The notes under the pieces were generated by a model. That model saw only the letters and a program-made list of their open reading frames with translations, had not been told where the DNA came from and did not search any database. A DNA stretch of 64,000 nt from Plantactinospora soyae (GTDB lineage: Bacteria; Actinomycetota; Actinomycetes; Mycobacteriales; Micromonosporaceae), in assembly GCF_014874095.1 (NCBI RefSeq), contig NZ_JADBEB010000001.1:2914001-2978000 (forward strand), in the 5' to 3' direction. Position 1 is the stretch's first letter; the number at the start of each line of letters is the position of its first letter. Made by a program: the position numbers and the translations under genes. Shown one piece after another: positions 45,808-53,535 of the stretch.

Positions 45808-46606
45808 TGAGGAAGTCGCCGAGCGCCTCCGGGGACTCGATGGTCAGGTCGGCCGCGGTGGAGACATCGTCACCGGTCTCCGGGTTGGCGACGGCGACGC
45901 AGACCCCGAAGAAGTCCGGATCGGCCGCCTCGCGGGCCCGTAGCGCCGCGAACGCCTTGATGTCGGAGACGTCGTCGCCGAAGTACCACGCGCAGCCGGC
46001 GGAGCGGACCGCCTCGCCGATCACCATGCCCTTGTCCCGGTCGACGGGTGGCTTCAGCTCCAGCACCATCCGTCCGACCTGCACCCGCAGGCCGAGCCGG
46101 TCCGCCTGGATCCGGCCCCACCGCTCGATCTCCTCGGCCAGGTGCGGCGCGGTCCGGTAGTGCAGGGCCACGGAGAGCCGCTTGTACTCCACCAGCGCGC
46201 CCGCCGGCAGTTCGGCGCGAGCCCGGTCGGAGAGCTCGGCCATCGTGGGTACGAACGGCAGCGCGGCCGCTTCGGTGATCGTCTCACCCGAGGCGTGCAG
46301 GTGTTCGAGGCCGTACAGCCCGTAGAGGTCCACCCCGTCGAGACCGGCGAAGCGGTTCTGGAGGAACTCCACCGGCCGGGCCGAGACGATCGCCACCCGT
46401 TGCACCACGTCGGTGAGCGCGCTGATCGCGGCCAGTGCCTTCGGCGCCGGCTCGACCTTTGTCGGATCGTCTCTGACCGGGGCGAGAGTGCCGTCGAAGT
46501 CGAAGAAGAGGACACAGCGCTCGGCCCGTTCGGCGGTCGCCCGCCATGCCTGCTCAGCAGTCAGGGGACGAGTCAGGGGCGGGTTCCCCGGGTTGATCGG
46601 CGGCAC
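45782..46606 (-). CDS. otsB: trehalose-6-phosphate phosphatase
   Basis: 274 aa, HAD superfamily. Motif I LFFDFDGTLAPV (about 33-44, nucleophile Asp), motif II IVSARP, the Lys of motif III within VDRDKGMVIGEAV and motif IV YFGDDVSDIKAF are all present. It dephosphorylates trehalose-6-phosphate. No otsA is in the window. GTG 46606 has TACGCT seven bases upstream (46614-46619). The last codons belong to a tandem repeat that continues past the stop. Confidence 0.9.
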   Translation of the reverse strand: MPPINPGNPPLTRPLTAEQAWRATAERAERCVLFFDFDGTLAPVRDDPTKVEPAPKALAAISALTDVVQRVAIVSARPVEFLQNRFAGLDGVDLYGLYGLEHLHASGETITEAAALPFVPTMAELSDRARAELPAGALVEYKRLSVALHYRTAPHLAEEIERWGRIQADRLGLRVQVGRMVLELKPPVDRDKGMVIGEAVRSAGCAWYFGDDVSDIKAFAALRAREAADPDFFGVCVAVANPETGDDVSTAADLTIESPEALGDFLTEAVHRLT

Positions 46607-46725
46607 GGGCGTCAGCGTACCTCGGTGGATTGCCGCCGCAGATGTCGACGCGAAAACCTCTCATCCGTCGAGGCGGCAACCTCGGCCGTGGCGGCGGCAA
46701 TCCTCCGTGGTCGAAGCGGTTCCGT

Positions 46726-47097
46726 TCAGTCGTCGCCGCCGAGCACGGCCCGTCGTCCGTGCAGCCTGGGGCCGATCGGCACGACGGCGGACTCTTGGCC
46801 GCGGCTGAGCAGATAGCCCTCGACGAAGCCCGTGTTGCGGTCGCCGGCGTTGTGGTCGAGTTCGTTGAGCCGGGTGATGAGAAATTCGGTGAGCGCGGTG
46901 ATCCGGGCGTTGAGCCGTTCGTGAAGTTCGGCGACGACGGCCAGCACGGTGGCGGTGCCGGCCGCGGTGATCGTGAGGGCGTTCACGAGGAACGGCACCT
47001 GGTCACCGCCCTGCACCGTTCCGACCACGACGTTCGCGGTCACGCACAGGGTCAGGGACACCGCCGCCACTACAACTGCCATCCATTTCAGGGTCAT
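46726..47097 (-). CDS. small membrane protein with two helices
   Basis: 123 aa: MTLKWMAVVVAAVSLTLCVTANVVVG forms helix 1, LVNALTITAAGTATVLAVVAEL helix 2, followed by a helical amphipathic region (HERLNARITALTEFLITRLNELDHN) and a polar tail. No family recognised. ATG 47097 has AAGGAGGGG seven bases upstream. The stretch to otsB (46607-46725) contains only otsB's -10 box. Confidence 0.65.
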   Translation of the reverse strand: MTLKWMAVVVAAVSLTLCVTANVVVGTVQGGDQVPFLVNALTITAAGTATVLAVVAELHERLNARITALTEFLITRLNELDHNAGDRNTGFVEGYLLSRGQESAVVPIGPRLHGRRAVLGGDD

Positions 47098-47259
47098 GGC
47101 TAGACCCCTCCTTCTGTCCCGCAGGGCTGGGTTCGGCCTTGTCCCGTCCCCCCGCCGACGACGAGCCCAAGCAGTACGAAAAGGCACGTTAGCGCGTGAT
47201 TTGGCTCCCGGGAGTCGAGATGGATGAGTGGCATGCACGAAGTCGCGCCATTTGTGTAA

Positions 47260-47820
47260 CTACCCGACTTGCTTCCGCCCTTTTCGGACTTCCAGTGGCA
47301 ACACCGGACGATATGCCAGATAACGGATCGTCTCTCGAATGTGGAACTTCTCCGCGTCCGACACGTTCGGATTCACCAGTCGGCGGAGCAGCGCCTCGAC
47401 GTCCGGATCCATCGGCGGAGCAGTGGGAGTCGGCCGGGACGGGGTCGCGCGGTCCCAACCGAGCACTCCGAAGGGGACGGTCGGATCCAGTCCCAGGCCC
47501 TCGCAGAACGCGACCACCCGCTCGGCCTCCGGGTCGCTGGCCCACTCGCCGCGTACCCAGCGGTTGATCGTTTGGCGCGACACGCCGGTACGCCGGGAGA
47601 CCTCCGTACCCGTCCAGGCACGGGTGGTGCGGGCGTCGTCGAGTGCCTTCCGTACGAAGGCGGCGAAGGCGAGCTTCCGTCCGTGGGCGCGGTCCGGCAC
47701 GCGGTGACGGTACGACCACGCGCCCGATTTCGGGGGGACCGGCAGTGATTTGTACTGCGCGCGTGACAATGGCTCATGTTTCCCGGCCGCACCGTTGCTG
47801 CTTGTGTCGAGGGGTATCAC
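47260..47820 (-). CDS. XRE/Cro-type HTH regulator
   Basis: 186 aa. The helix-turn-helix lies in the middle: FVRKALDDARTTRAWTGTEVSRRTGVSRQTINRWVRGEW, then DPEAERVVAFCEGLGLDPTVPFGVLG. The tail (DPDVEALLRRLVNPNVSDAEKFHIRETIRYLA) is helical. GTG 47820 has TATTGT six bases upstream (47827-47832), so it is chosen over the open frame to 47880. It is divergent from the operon at 47965 across a region with two inverted repeats, so it probably controls that operon. Possible immunity-type or stress regulator. Confidence 0.75.
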   Translation of the reverse strand: MIPLDTSSNGAAGKHEPLSRAQYKSLPVPPKSGAWSYRHRVPDRAHGRKLAFAAFVRKALDDARTTRAWTGTEVSRRTGVSRQTINRWVRGEWASDPEAERVVAFCEGLGLDPTVPFGVLGWDRATPSRPTPTAPPMDPDVEALLRRLVNPNVSDAEKFHIRETIRYLAYRPVLPLEVRKGRKQVG

Positions 47821-47903
47821 GGGGCAACAATAGGTGTACCCAGGTGTGGGGGTAATCAGACGAAGAGCTGATACTGTCACGCGTGTGGGACTATTTACGG
47901 TAT

Positions 47904-47951
47904 GTCTCGTGTGTGAGACGTTTCGTGCTCACGAGGGTCACGTCCTCGTGA
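47904..47951. promoter_or_regulatory. two inverted repeats between the XRE gene and the 47965 operon
   Basis: GTCTC-N6-GAGAC (47904-47919) and TCACGAGG-N7-CCTCGTGA (47929-47951, perfect 8-bp arms). CTCGTG/CACGAG occurs in both. Likely operators of the divergent HTH protein; the second ends nine bases before the AGGAGG-type SD region of the 47965 gene. Confidence 0.5.
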
Positions 47952-47964
47952 CAGGAGGAGTCCG

Positions 47965-48309
47965 GTGACCGAACTAGCAACCCGGGCCCAGGCATTCGGT
48001 CTGATCGCCGACGGCGTGGCCGCCGGCCTCAGCGCGCCGTGGCGGTTGTACCTCGCCCGCGGCTGTCGCTACCTCTCGCTCAACGTCGGTGACCGGGCGG
48101 AGTGGAACTCGTGGCGTACCCATCTCGGCTGTCCGGAGTTGAGCGTTCGGGTGTACGACGCGGGCGGCGAGATCCGACGGGCCTCCGTCGCGGAGGTCGT
48201 ACTCGACGGTTGTCGGATCAGCGTGGAGTTGGTGGAGGAGGTGGGCACGGACGATCTCGACCGGCTGCTCATCACCGACCCGACCTCCCTCGACCCGGAG
48301 GAGACATGA
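47965..48309 (+). CDS. conserved small protein of unknown function
   Basis: 114 aa, predicted soluble alpha/beta: LIADGVAAGLSAPWRLYLARGCRYLSLNVGDRAEWNSWRTHLGCPEL, then RRASVAEVVLDGCRISVELVEEV. No family recognised. GTG 47965 has AGGAGGA upstream. It is the first gene of an operon facing the XRE regulator. Its stop overlaps an ATG (ATGA at 48306) that begins a chain of very short ORFs leading to the membrane protein at 48506. Confidence 0.65.
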   Translation: MTELATRAQAFGLIADGVAAGLSAPWRLYLARGCRYLSLNVGDRAEWNSWRTHLGCPELSVRVYDAGGEIRRASVAEVVLDGCRISVELVEEVGTDDLDRLLITDPTSLDPEET

Positions 48310-48509
48310 GCGAGCGCGGCGAGGCGGCGGCATGAGCCGGCGCCCCGGTCAGCTCGGTGGATGACGACCCACGACGACGAGCGCAGCGAGGACGACGAGC
48401 GCAGCGAGGAGATGGCGTGAGCAGGACTGGCACAGCGGCGGCCTGGAGAGGAGATGCGCCCGGTGACATGCGGTACGTCGACCGGCACCAGGGTGGGGTG
48501 AGCGGGTGA
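48306..48509 (+). other. chain of four micro-ORFs joined by 4-base ATGA/GTGA overlaps
   Basis: ORFs at 48306-48335 (MSERGEAAA), 48332-48364 (MSRRPGQLGG), 48361-48420 (MTTHDDERSEDDERSEEMA) and 48417-48509 (30 aa). Each starts on the previous stop and the last ends on the GTG of the gene at 48506, so there is no untranslated gap from 47965 to 48838. The third contains a perfect 18-bp tandem duplication (48373-48390, 48391-48408). GAGCGCAGCGAG-like sequence recurs. The peptides may have no function; coupling may be the point. Confidence 0.45.
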
Positions 48510-48838
48510 GTCCGTTCTTCGTGGTATTCCTCCTGTTGCTGCTCGCCTCGTCCAGCTACGCGGTGGGGCGGCTGCACGGTCAACTCAGCTACCGGCTCGG
48601 TTACCGCTTCGGGTACCGGCAGGGCTATTTCGACGGCGACCGGGGGGCTTGGAACCGTCGGCGTCGGGAGGCGCAGGCGGCTATCGCCTCGGTGTTGGCG
48701 GTGCCATCACCCACCACACCGCACAACGTCCACACCGTCGTAGGTCAGGGAACGACGTATACGGGCGCCTCTTTCGCGGGGACCGCGACCAACGGCGGAC
48801 GGCACTCCACCGACGCCCTCGCCGGCCGAAATGTCTGA
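48506..48838 (+). CDS. small membrane protein with Tyr/Gly/Arg repeat
   Basis: 110 aa: one N-terminal membrane helix (SPFFVVFLLLLLASSSYAVG), then a striking stretch SYRLGYRFGYRQGYFDGDRGAW made of Y-R-x-G units, then a Thr/Gly-rich tail. No family recognised. It is the last member of the 47965 operon and is reached only through overlapping start/stop signals (GTGA at 48506); it has no clear SD of its own beyond GGTGGGG. Confidence 0.6.
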   Translation: MSPFFVVFLLLLLASSSYAVGRLHGQLSYRLGYRFGYRQGYFDGDRGAWNRRRREAQAAIASVLAVPSPTTPHNVHTVVGQGTTYTGASFAGTATNGGRHSTDALAGRNV

Positions 48839-48908
48839 CCGGTGGCGCGGTGGGGTGAGCGGTCACCCGCGAACACGGTGCGCAGGTCCGTTCCGGACCC
48901 GCACCGTC

Positions 48909-49013
48909 GGGATCACCTCAGACCGGTGATGGTGATCCCACCGGCCGGGATGCGCGCAGGGGGCATGCATCCCGGCCGGTCCACCCGGTGCCGGACGGCG
49001 AGCCGCCGTCCGG
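48909..49013. terminator. block of three strong hairpins
   Basis: GGGATCACC/GGTGATCCC (48909-48917, 48931-48939); a 14-bp pair ACCGGCCGGGATGC with GCATCCCGGCCGGT (48940-48953, 48967-48980); and CCGGACGGCG/CGCCGTCCGG with a three-base loop (48991-49000, 49004-49013). All arms are perfect. They probably terminate the 47965 operon; three in a row within 105 bp is unusual. The rest of the 403-bp gap holds only the leader described next. Confidence 0.55.
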
Positions 49014-49099
49014 AAACCCGGACGGATCCGGCCCTCAGTGCCGATTCGCACAGCCGTTCGCCCTAGCCCAAGCCGGCATTTCCCGGTTAGCGTCTACCC

Positions 49100-49306
49100 A
49101 TGGCACGGGGTCATCCCGGGCCAGCCGGCCGGCCCGGACCTTGCGACAGCACGCCACGGGGCCCGCATCCGACCCCGTGTCTCCGGGCACCGGACGAGGC
49201 GGAACGCGGGTGTACGGGTGCACATCCGCCGGAGCAGGCCTGTGACGACTCGCCGTACCAACCCTCGGGCCGACGACCAGAACCCGACCGCCAGCGGAGC
49301 ACCTAG
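49100..49306 (+). CDS. possible leaderless upstream ORF overlapping the phoH-like start
   Basis: 68-codon ORF whose ATG follows TAGCGT (49088-49093) at six bases, the leaderless pattern. It runs past the PhoH start at 49242 in another frame. Composition is Pro/Arg-rich and third-position bias is only moderate, so it may be untranslated leader. In mycobacteria a small ORF (phoAT) overlaps the start of phoH2 in the same way; no sequence similarity is claimed. Confidence 0.3.
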   Translation: MARGHPGPAGRPGPCDSTPRGPHPTPCLRAPDEAERGCTGAHPPEQACDDSPYQPSGRRPEPDRQRST

Positions 49307-50660
49307 CCGAGCCAGGGGCGGACGCCGGACCCGGACGGCGGCACCGGCCGCCAGTGCGGAGCCCGCACCAGCTACCCGGGCGTACGTTCTGGACACCTCG
49401 GTCCTGCTGTCCGATCCCGGCGCCTTCCGCCGGTTCGCCGAGCACGAGGTGGTGGTGCCACTCGTGGTGATCTCCGAGTTGGAGGGGAAGCGGCACCATC
49501 CGGAACTGGGTTGGTTCGCCCGGCAGTCCCTGCGGATGCTCGACGACCTGCGGGTCCAGCACGGGCGGTTGGACCAGCCGGTGCCGGCGAACGAGGTCGG
49601 CGGCACGATGCGGGTGGAGCTGAACCACGCCGATGACGGGGTACTGCCGCCAGGTTTCCGCAACGAGTCCAACGACACCCGGATCCTGTCGGTGGCGCTC
49701 AACCTGGCCGCGGAGGGCCGCTCGGTCACCCTGGTCAGCAAGGACATGCCGCTGCGGGTCAAGGCCGCGTCGGTCGGCCTGACCGCCGACGAGTACCGGC
49801 ACGGCCAGGCCAGCGACCCGACCTGGACCGGGATGGCCGAGCTGGAGCTGGGGGAGGAGCAGGTCAACCGGCTGTACGACGACGCGGCGCTGGACCTGGA
49901 CGCCGCCGCCGGCCTGCCCACGCACACCGGTCTGGTGCTGCACTCGCCACGCGGTTCCGCGCTCGGTCGGGTGCTGGCCGACAAGACCGTACGGCTGGTG
50001 CGCGGTGACCGGGAGGCGTTCGGGCTGCGCGGCCGTTCGGCGGAGCAGCGGGTGGCGCTCGACCTCCTGCTGGACGAGTCGATCGGCATCGTCTCGTTGG
50101 GTGGCCGGGCCGGTACCGGAAAGTCGGCGTTGGCCCTCTGCGCCGGCCTGGAGGCCGTGATGGAGCGGGGCCGACACAAGAAGGTCATCGTGTTCCGCCC
50201 GTTGTACGCGGTCGGCGGCCAGGAGCTGGGCTACCTGCCCGGCTCGGAGGCGGAGAAGATGTCGCCCTGGGCCCAGGCGGTCTTCGACACCCTCGGCGCG
50301 GTGGTGCACGGGAACGTGATGGACGAGGTGTTGTCCCGGGGGATGCTGGAGGTCCTGCCGCTGACCCACATCCGGGGGCGCAGCCTGCACGACGCCTTCG
50401 TGATCGTCGACGAGGCCCAGTCGCTGGAGCGTGGGGTGCTGCTCACCGTGCTGTCCCGGGTGGGTCAGGGCTCCCGGGTGGTGCTCACCCACGACGTCGC
50501 CCAGCGGGACAACCTGCGGGTCGGCCGGCACGACGGCGTGACGGCGGTTATCGAGGCGCTGAAGGGGCATCCGATCTTCGCGCACGTCACGCTGACCCGA
50601 TCGGAGCGGTCGCCGATCGCCGAGGTGGTTACGGATCTTCTGGAGGACATCCCGCTGTAG
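49242..50660 (+). CDS. PIN-PhoH (PhoH2-like) RNA-processing ATPase
   Basis: 472 aa. After a basic disordered N-terminus comes a PIN nuclease domain ([18 protein letters not shown] near 46, with further acids in [13 protein letters not shown] and [12 protein letters not shown]). A PhoH ATPase domain follows, with Walker [15 protein letters not shown] (about 286) and Walker [14 protein letters not shown]. PhoH2 proteins unwind and cleave RNA. GTG 49242 has GGAG seven bases upstream; the frame is open to 49038 without a better start. Confidence 0.88.
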   Translation: MTTRRTNPRADDQNPTASGAPSRARGGRRTRTAAPAASAEPAPATRAYVLDTSVLLSDPGAFRRFAEHEVVVPLVVISELEGKRHHPELGWFARQSLRMLDDLRVQHGRLDQPVPANEVGGTMRVELNHADDGVLPPGFRNESNDTRILSVALNLAAEGRSVTLVSKDMPLRVKAASVGLTADEYRHGQASDPTWTGMAELELGEEQVNRLYDDAALDLDAAAGLPTHTGLVLHSPRGSALGRVLADKTVRLVRGDREAFGLRGRSAEQRVALDLLLDESIGIVSLGGRAGTGKSALALCAGLEAVMERGRHKKVIVFRPLYAVGGQELGYLPGSEAEKMSPWAQAVFDTLGAVVHGNVMDEVLSRGMLEVLPLTHIRGRSLHDAFVIVDEAQSLERGVLLTVLSRVGQGSRVVLTHDVAQRDNLRVGRHDGVTAVIEALKGHPIFAHVTLTRSERSPIAEVVTDLLEDIPL

Positions 50661-50950
50661 GAGCCCACCTAGCGGTTTTTGCCCATTCCGGTGGTGTTTT
50701 GTGGCGTGATGCAAGTCACAAAATTCCCGTCTGGTTTCCCAGGGGTCTCACCTTGCGCAATGGTGTCCATCGAGCGTCCAACGTCCTTTCGGCATCGTCA
50801 CCGACGCATGGCCGAGGAGACGGCGGCACCGATCGGTAAGCAGCCGGTCGGGGCCACGGCCCGGCAGGGTCGGGGCGCTCGCGGCGTGACCAGGGGACCT
50901 TTCCGGGTCCCACCGCGCCGTGTCCTTGCCCCCGACGAAGGGACCACTTC
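50661..50950 (+). promoter_or_regulatory. leader of the transglycosylase gene with CRP-like site
   Basis: CGTGATGCAAGTCACA at 50705-50720 matches the CRP/GlxR consensus TGTGANNNNNNTCACA at all but the first base. TTTTGTG (50697-50703) and CACAAAA (50717-50723) form an overlapping dyad. The remaining ~230 bases form a long leader with a small hairpin (GGGACC/GGTCCC near 50897-50914). The SD AAGGGA precedes GTG 50951. In M. tuberculosis CRP controls the resuscitation factor rpfA, a related cell-wall hydrolase gene. Confidence 0.5.
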
Positions 50951-51640
50951 GTGAGTCGGCCGTGGAGCCGGTTCGGTGTCCGGGGACTTGCCGTCGCGTT
51001 GCTCCTTGGGGGCGTCGGAGGCGGCTACTACCTGGGTGAAGACCGCGAAGCGCAGCAACACAGCATCGAGGCCGAGGCGGTCGCCGACGCGCAGCAGGCC
51101 GAGTGGGACCTGCTGCGCCAGCGGCACGCCGCACACATCGTCGCCACCGCGGAGCAGCGGGCCGCCGCGGCCGAGGCTGCCCGCAAGGCGGACGAGATCG
51201 CTCGGGCCGCCGCCGCGCGGGCCAAGAAGGCGGAGGAAGCGGCGAGCCGAAAGCGGGAACGCGAGAAGCAGAAGAAGGAGGAGGCCGAGTCGGCGACCAA
51301 GCCGTACACCGGGCCGATCCCCGCGTCCTGCAACGAGTACAGCGGCAACCGGAAGATCGGTTGCGCGCTGATGCTGGAGAAGGGCTTCAAGATCGCTGAG
51401 ATGCCCTGCCTGGAGAAGCTCTGGGACCACGAGAGCGGCTGGAACCACAAGGCAGAGAACAAGTCCTCCGGGGCGTACGGCATCCCGCAGGCGCTGCCGG
51501 GCAGCAAGATGGGCTCGATCGCCTCCGACTGGCGGACCAGCCCGGCGACCCAGATCAAGTGGGGGCTGGGCTACATCAAGGGCAGGTACAAGACGCCCTG
51601 TGGCGCCTGGACGTACTTCCAGGACAAGGGCTTCTACTGA
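50951..51640 (+). CDS. exported lytic transglycosylase-like protein
   Basis: 229 aa: N-terminal signal or anchor helix (GVRGLAVALLLGGVGGGYYLG), a coiled coil rich in Ala/Glu/Lys/Arg (about 35-118), then a lysozyme-like C-terminal domain with catalytic-type Glu in LWDHESGWNHKAENKSSGAYGIPQALPGSKM, and WGLGYIKGRYKTPCGAW. This is the aggregation-promoting-factor/transglycosylase type. It acts on peptidoglycan outside the membrane. Regulation by a CRP-like protein is suggested by the upstream site. Confidence 0.88.
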   Translation: MSRPWSRFGVRGLAVALLLGGVGGGYYLGEDREAQQHSIEAEAVADAQQAEWDLLRQRHAAHIVATAEQRAAAAEAARKADEIARAAAARAKKAEEAASRKREREKQKKEEAESATKPYTGPIPASCNEYSGNRKIGCALMLEKGFKIAEMPCLEKLWDHESGWNHKAENKSSGAYGIPQALPGSKMGSIASDWRTSPATQIKWGLGYIKGRYKTPCGAWTYFQDKGFY

Positions 51641-51653
51641 GCCTGATCGTCGC

Positions 51654-51687
51654 GAAGGGGTGTGAACCGACCGGTTCGCACCCCTTC
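51654..51687 (+). terminator. strong hairpin terminator after the transglycosylase gene
   Basis: 15-bp stem (51654-51668 with 51673-51687, one G-U pair) and four-base loop, 14 bases after the stop. It is the strongest single hairpin in the window. Confidence 0.8.
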
Positions 51688-51726
51688 GGTGCGTCCAGGC
51701 CCGGAGCGGGCCTTTCGCGGCCGGCG

Positions 51727-51770
51727 GGCGGCTGACTGGCGTTCGGCGGGGCGGCTGACTGGCGGTCGGC
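51727..51770. repeat. 21-bp direct repeat, two copies
   Basis: GGCGGCTGACTGGCG followed by T/GTCGGC at 51727-51747 and 51750-51770, differing at one base, 23 bp apart, between the transglycosylase terminator and the rhomboid gene. Confidence 0.65.
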
Positions 51771-51789
51771 CCGCAGAGCTGATAGCAAC

Positions 51790-52455
51790 ATGGGGGTGAC
51801 GTTCGATCCGATGTCCCGTGGCAGCGATCCCAACCAGTTCGGCACCGAGGCGTTCTACGCCGCGCTCGGCCGCGCCTTCGTGGCCATGTGTGCCGTCGTG
51901 CCGTTGCTCTTCGTGATCGAGGCGCTCGACCTCTGGCTGAAGGCCGGATTCGACACCACGGCCGGGATCATCCCCCGCGACATCGAAGGGCTCGACGGCA
52001 TCTTCTTCGGGCCGTTCCTGCACCACGGCTTCGACCACCTGTACAGCAACAGCGTGCCGCTGATCCTGCTCGGCACCTTCGTGCTCTCCACCGGCGCGCG
52101 GCGGTTCCTCTACTCGACCCTGCTGATCATGTTCGTCAGCGGGCTCGGGGTGTGGATCACGGGTTCGCCACATTCGATCGTGGTCGGTGCGAGCGGCGTG
52201 ATCTTCGGGTACCTGGGCCTGCTGCTCATGCGCGGCATCGTCGAGCGGAGCTGGTGGAACCTGGGCGTGGTCGTACTGGTCGGCCTGCTCTACGGCTGGC
52301 AGCTGCTGGGGGTGCTGCCCACCGACGAGCCGATTTCCTGGCAGGGACACCTCTTCGGATTCTGCGGCGGACTGGTGGCCGCGATCCTGTTCCGGCGGCG
52401 CCGGCCGCGCGACGACGATCCGTACCGGTCGGAGTCCACGTTGACTCTTCCCTGA
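51790..52455 (+). CDS. rhomboid-family intramembrane serine protease
   Basis: 221 aa, about six helices. The catalytic Ser lies in VVGASGVIFGYLGLL (about 139) and the His in WQGHLFGFCGGLVAA (about 186). HHGFDHLYSNSVPLILLG is the conserved helix 2 region. It cleaves membrane proteins within the bilayer; substrates unknown. ATG 51790 has no SD and no perfect -10 box; ATG 51811 is an alternative. Confidence 0.9.
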   Translation: MGVTFDPMSRGSDPNQFGTEAFYAALGRAFVAMCAVVPLLFVIEALDLWLKAGFDTTAGIIPRDIEGLDGIFFGPFLHHGFDHLYSNSVPLILLGTFVLSTGARRFLYSTLLIMFVSGLGVWITGSPHSIVVGASGVIFGYLGLLLMRGIVERSWWNLGVVVLVGLLYGWQLLGVLPTDEPISWQGHLFGFCGGLVAAILFRRRRPRDDDPYRSESTLTLP

Positions 52456-52566
52456 CCGGGGGACACCCGCCGGTGGGACGGCTATTGCTTCGATGCCCGT
52501 TGTCCGCCTACGGTCGGATCAGCACAGCTGTTGATCAGTCCGTAAGCGGAGAGCGACGGTGGGCAC

Positions 52567-53535
52567 ATGCGTGAGGTCGATGTCGCCATAATCGGGGCCG
52601 GCCCCACCGGGCTCTTCGCGGCGTACTACGCGGGCTTCCGTGGCCTCTCGGTGGCCGTCATCGACGTGCTTCCCGAGCCCGGTGGGCAGGTCACCGCGAT
52701 GTACCCGGAGAAGATGATCTACGACGTCGCCGGGTTCCCGTCGATCAAGGGGCGCGACCTGGTCGCCAACCTGGTCAGCCAGGCGGCGACGTTCGGGCCC
52801 GAATACCTGCTCGGGGTACGGGCGGAGAAGCTGTCGTACCTGGACGGCAAGCCGGTGCTGAGCCTCGCCAACGGCGACATGCTGCGCTGTGGCGCGATCA
52901 TCGTCACCGCCGGCCTGGGCAGTTTCACCCCACGCCCGCTGCCGGCCGCCGAGAACTTCGTCGGGGGCGGCATCGTCTTCTTCGTACCGCACCTCGCCGA
53001 TCTCGCCGGGCAGGACGTACTGATCGTCGGCGGCGGTGACTCGGCGTTCGACTGGTCCTTGGCCCTGCAACCCCTGGCCAGGTCGGTCACCCTGGTCCAC
53101 CGTCGGGAGAAGTTCCGGGCCCACGCGGCCACCGTGGACCGGGTACGGGACCTGCCGGTACGCATCATCGTCAACGCCGAGGTGACGAAGCTGCACGGCG
53201 ACGGCGCGGTGACCGGGGCCGACATCGCGGCCAAGGGCGCCGAGGTCGAGAGCATTCCGGTCGACACCGTGGTCGCCGCGCTGGGCTTCACCGCCGACCT
53301 TGGCCCGCTGACCGAGTGGGGTCTCGCGCTCGACAAGCGACACATCCTGGTCGACAGCACGATGGTCACCAACCTGCCGCGGATCTTCTCGGCCGGTGAC
53401 ATCACCGAATACCCGGGCAAGGTACGGCTGATCGCCACCGGCTTCGGCGAGGCCGCGACCGCGGTCAACAACGCCGCCGTGGTGATCAACCCCGCCGCCC
53501 ACCTGTTCCCCGGTCACTCCTCCGACGCGGGCTGA
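52567..53535 (+). CDS. ferredoxin--NADP(+) reductase, thioredoxin reductase-like type
   Basis: 322 aa. FAD motif at the N-terminus (VDVAIIGAGPTGLFAAYYAG), PEPGGQVTAMYPEKMIYDVAGFP, NADPH motif VLIVGGGDSAFDWSLAL, and ITEYPGKVRLIATGFGEAATAVNNA at the end. It lacks the CxxC of thioredoxin reductases, the mark of FNR2 enzymes that pass electrons between NADPH and ferredoxin. No ferredoxin gene is adjacent. Its 3' end overlaps the convergent TetR gene by 22 bp. Confidence 0.88.
   Translation: MREVDVAIIGAGPTGLFAAYYAGFRGLSVAVIDVLPEPGGQVTAMYPEKMIYDVAGFPSIKGRDLVANLVSQAATFGPEYLLGVRAEKLSYLDGKPVLSLANGDMLRCGAIIVTAGLGSFTPRPLPAAENFVGGGIVFFVPHLADLAGQDVLIVGGGDSAFDWSLALQPLARSVTLVHRREKFRAHAATVDRVRDLPVRIIVNAEVTKLHGDGAVTGADIAAKGAEVESIPVDTVVAALGFTADLGPLTEWGLALDKRHILVDSTMVTNLPRIFSAGDITEYPGKVRLIATGFGEAATAVNNAAVVINPAAHLFPGHSSDAG

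Noticed and set aside
47260-48838. classical toxin-antitoxin pair
   Set aside because: No known toxin fold is visible and the genes are divergent rather than a bicistron; kept only as an unknown module.
50724-50950. c-di-AMP (ydaO) riboswitch before the transglycosylase gene
   Set aside because: The gene type fits, but the conserved motif blocks of that riboswitch (for example GGGTGAATC) are absent.
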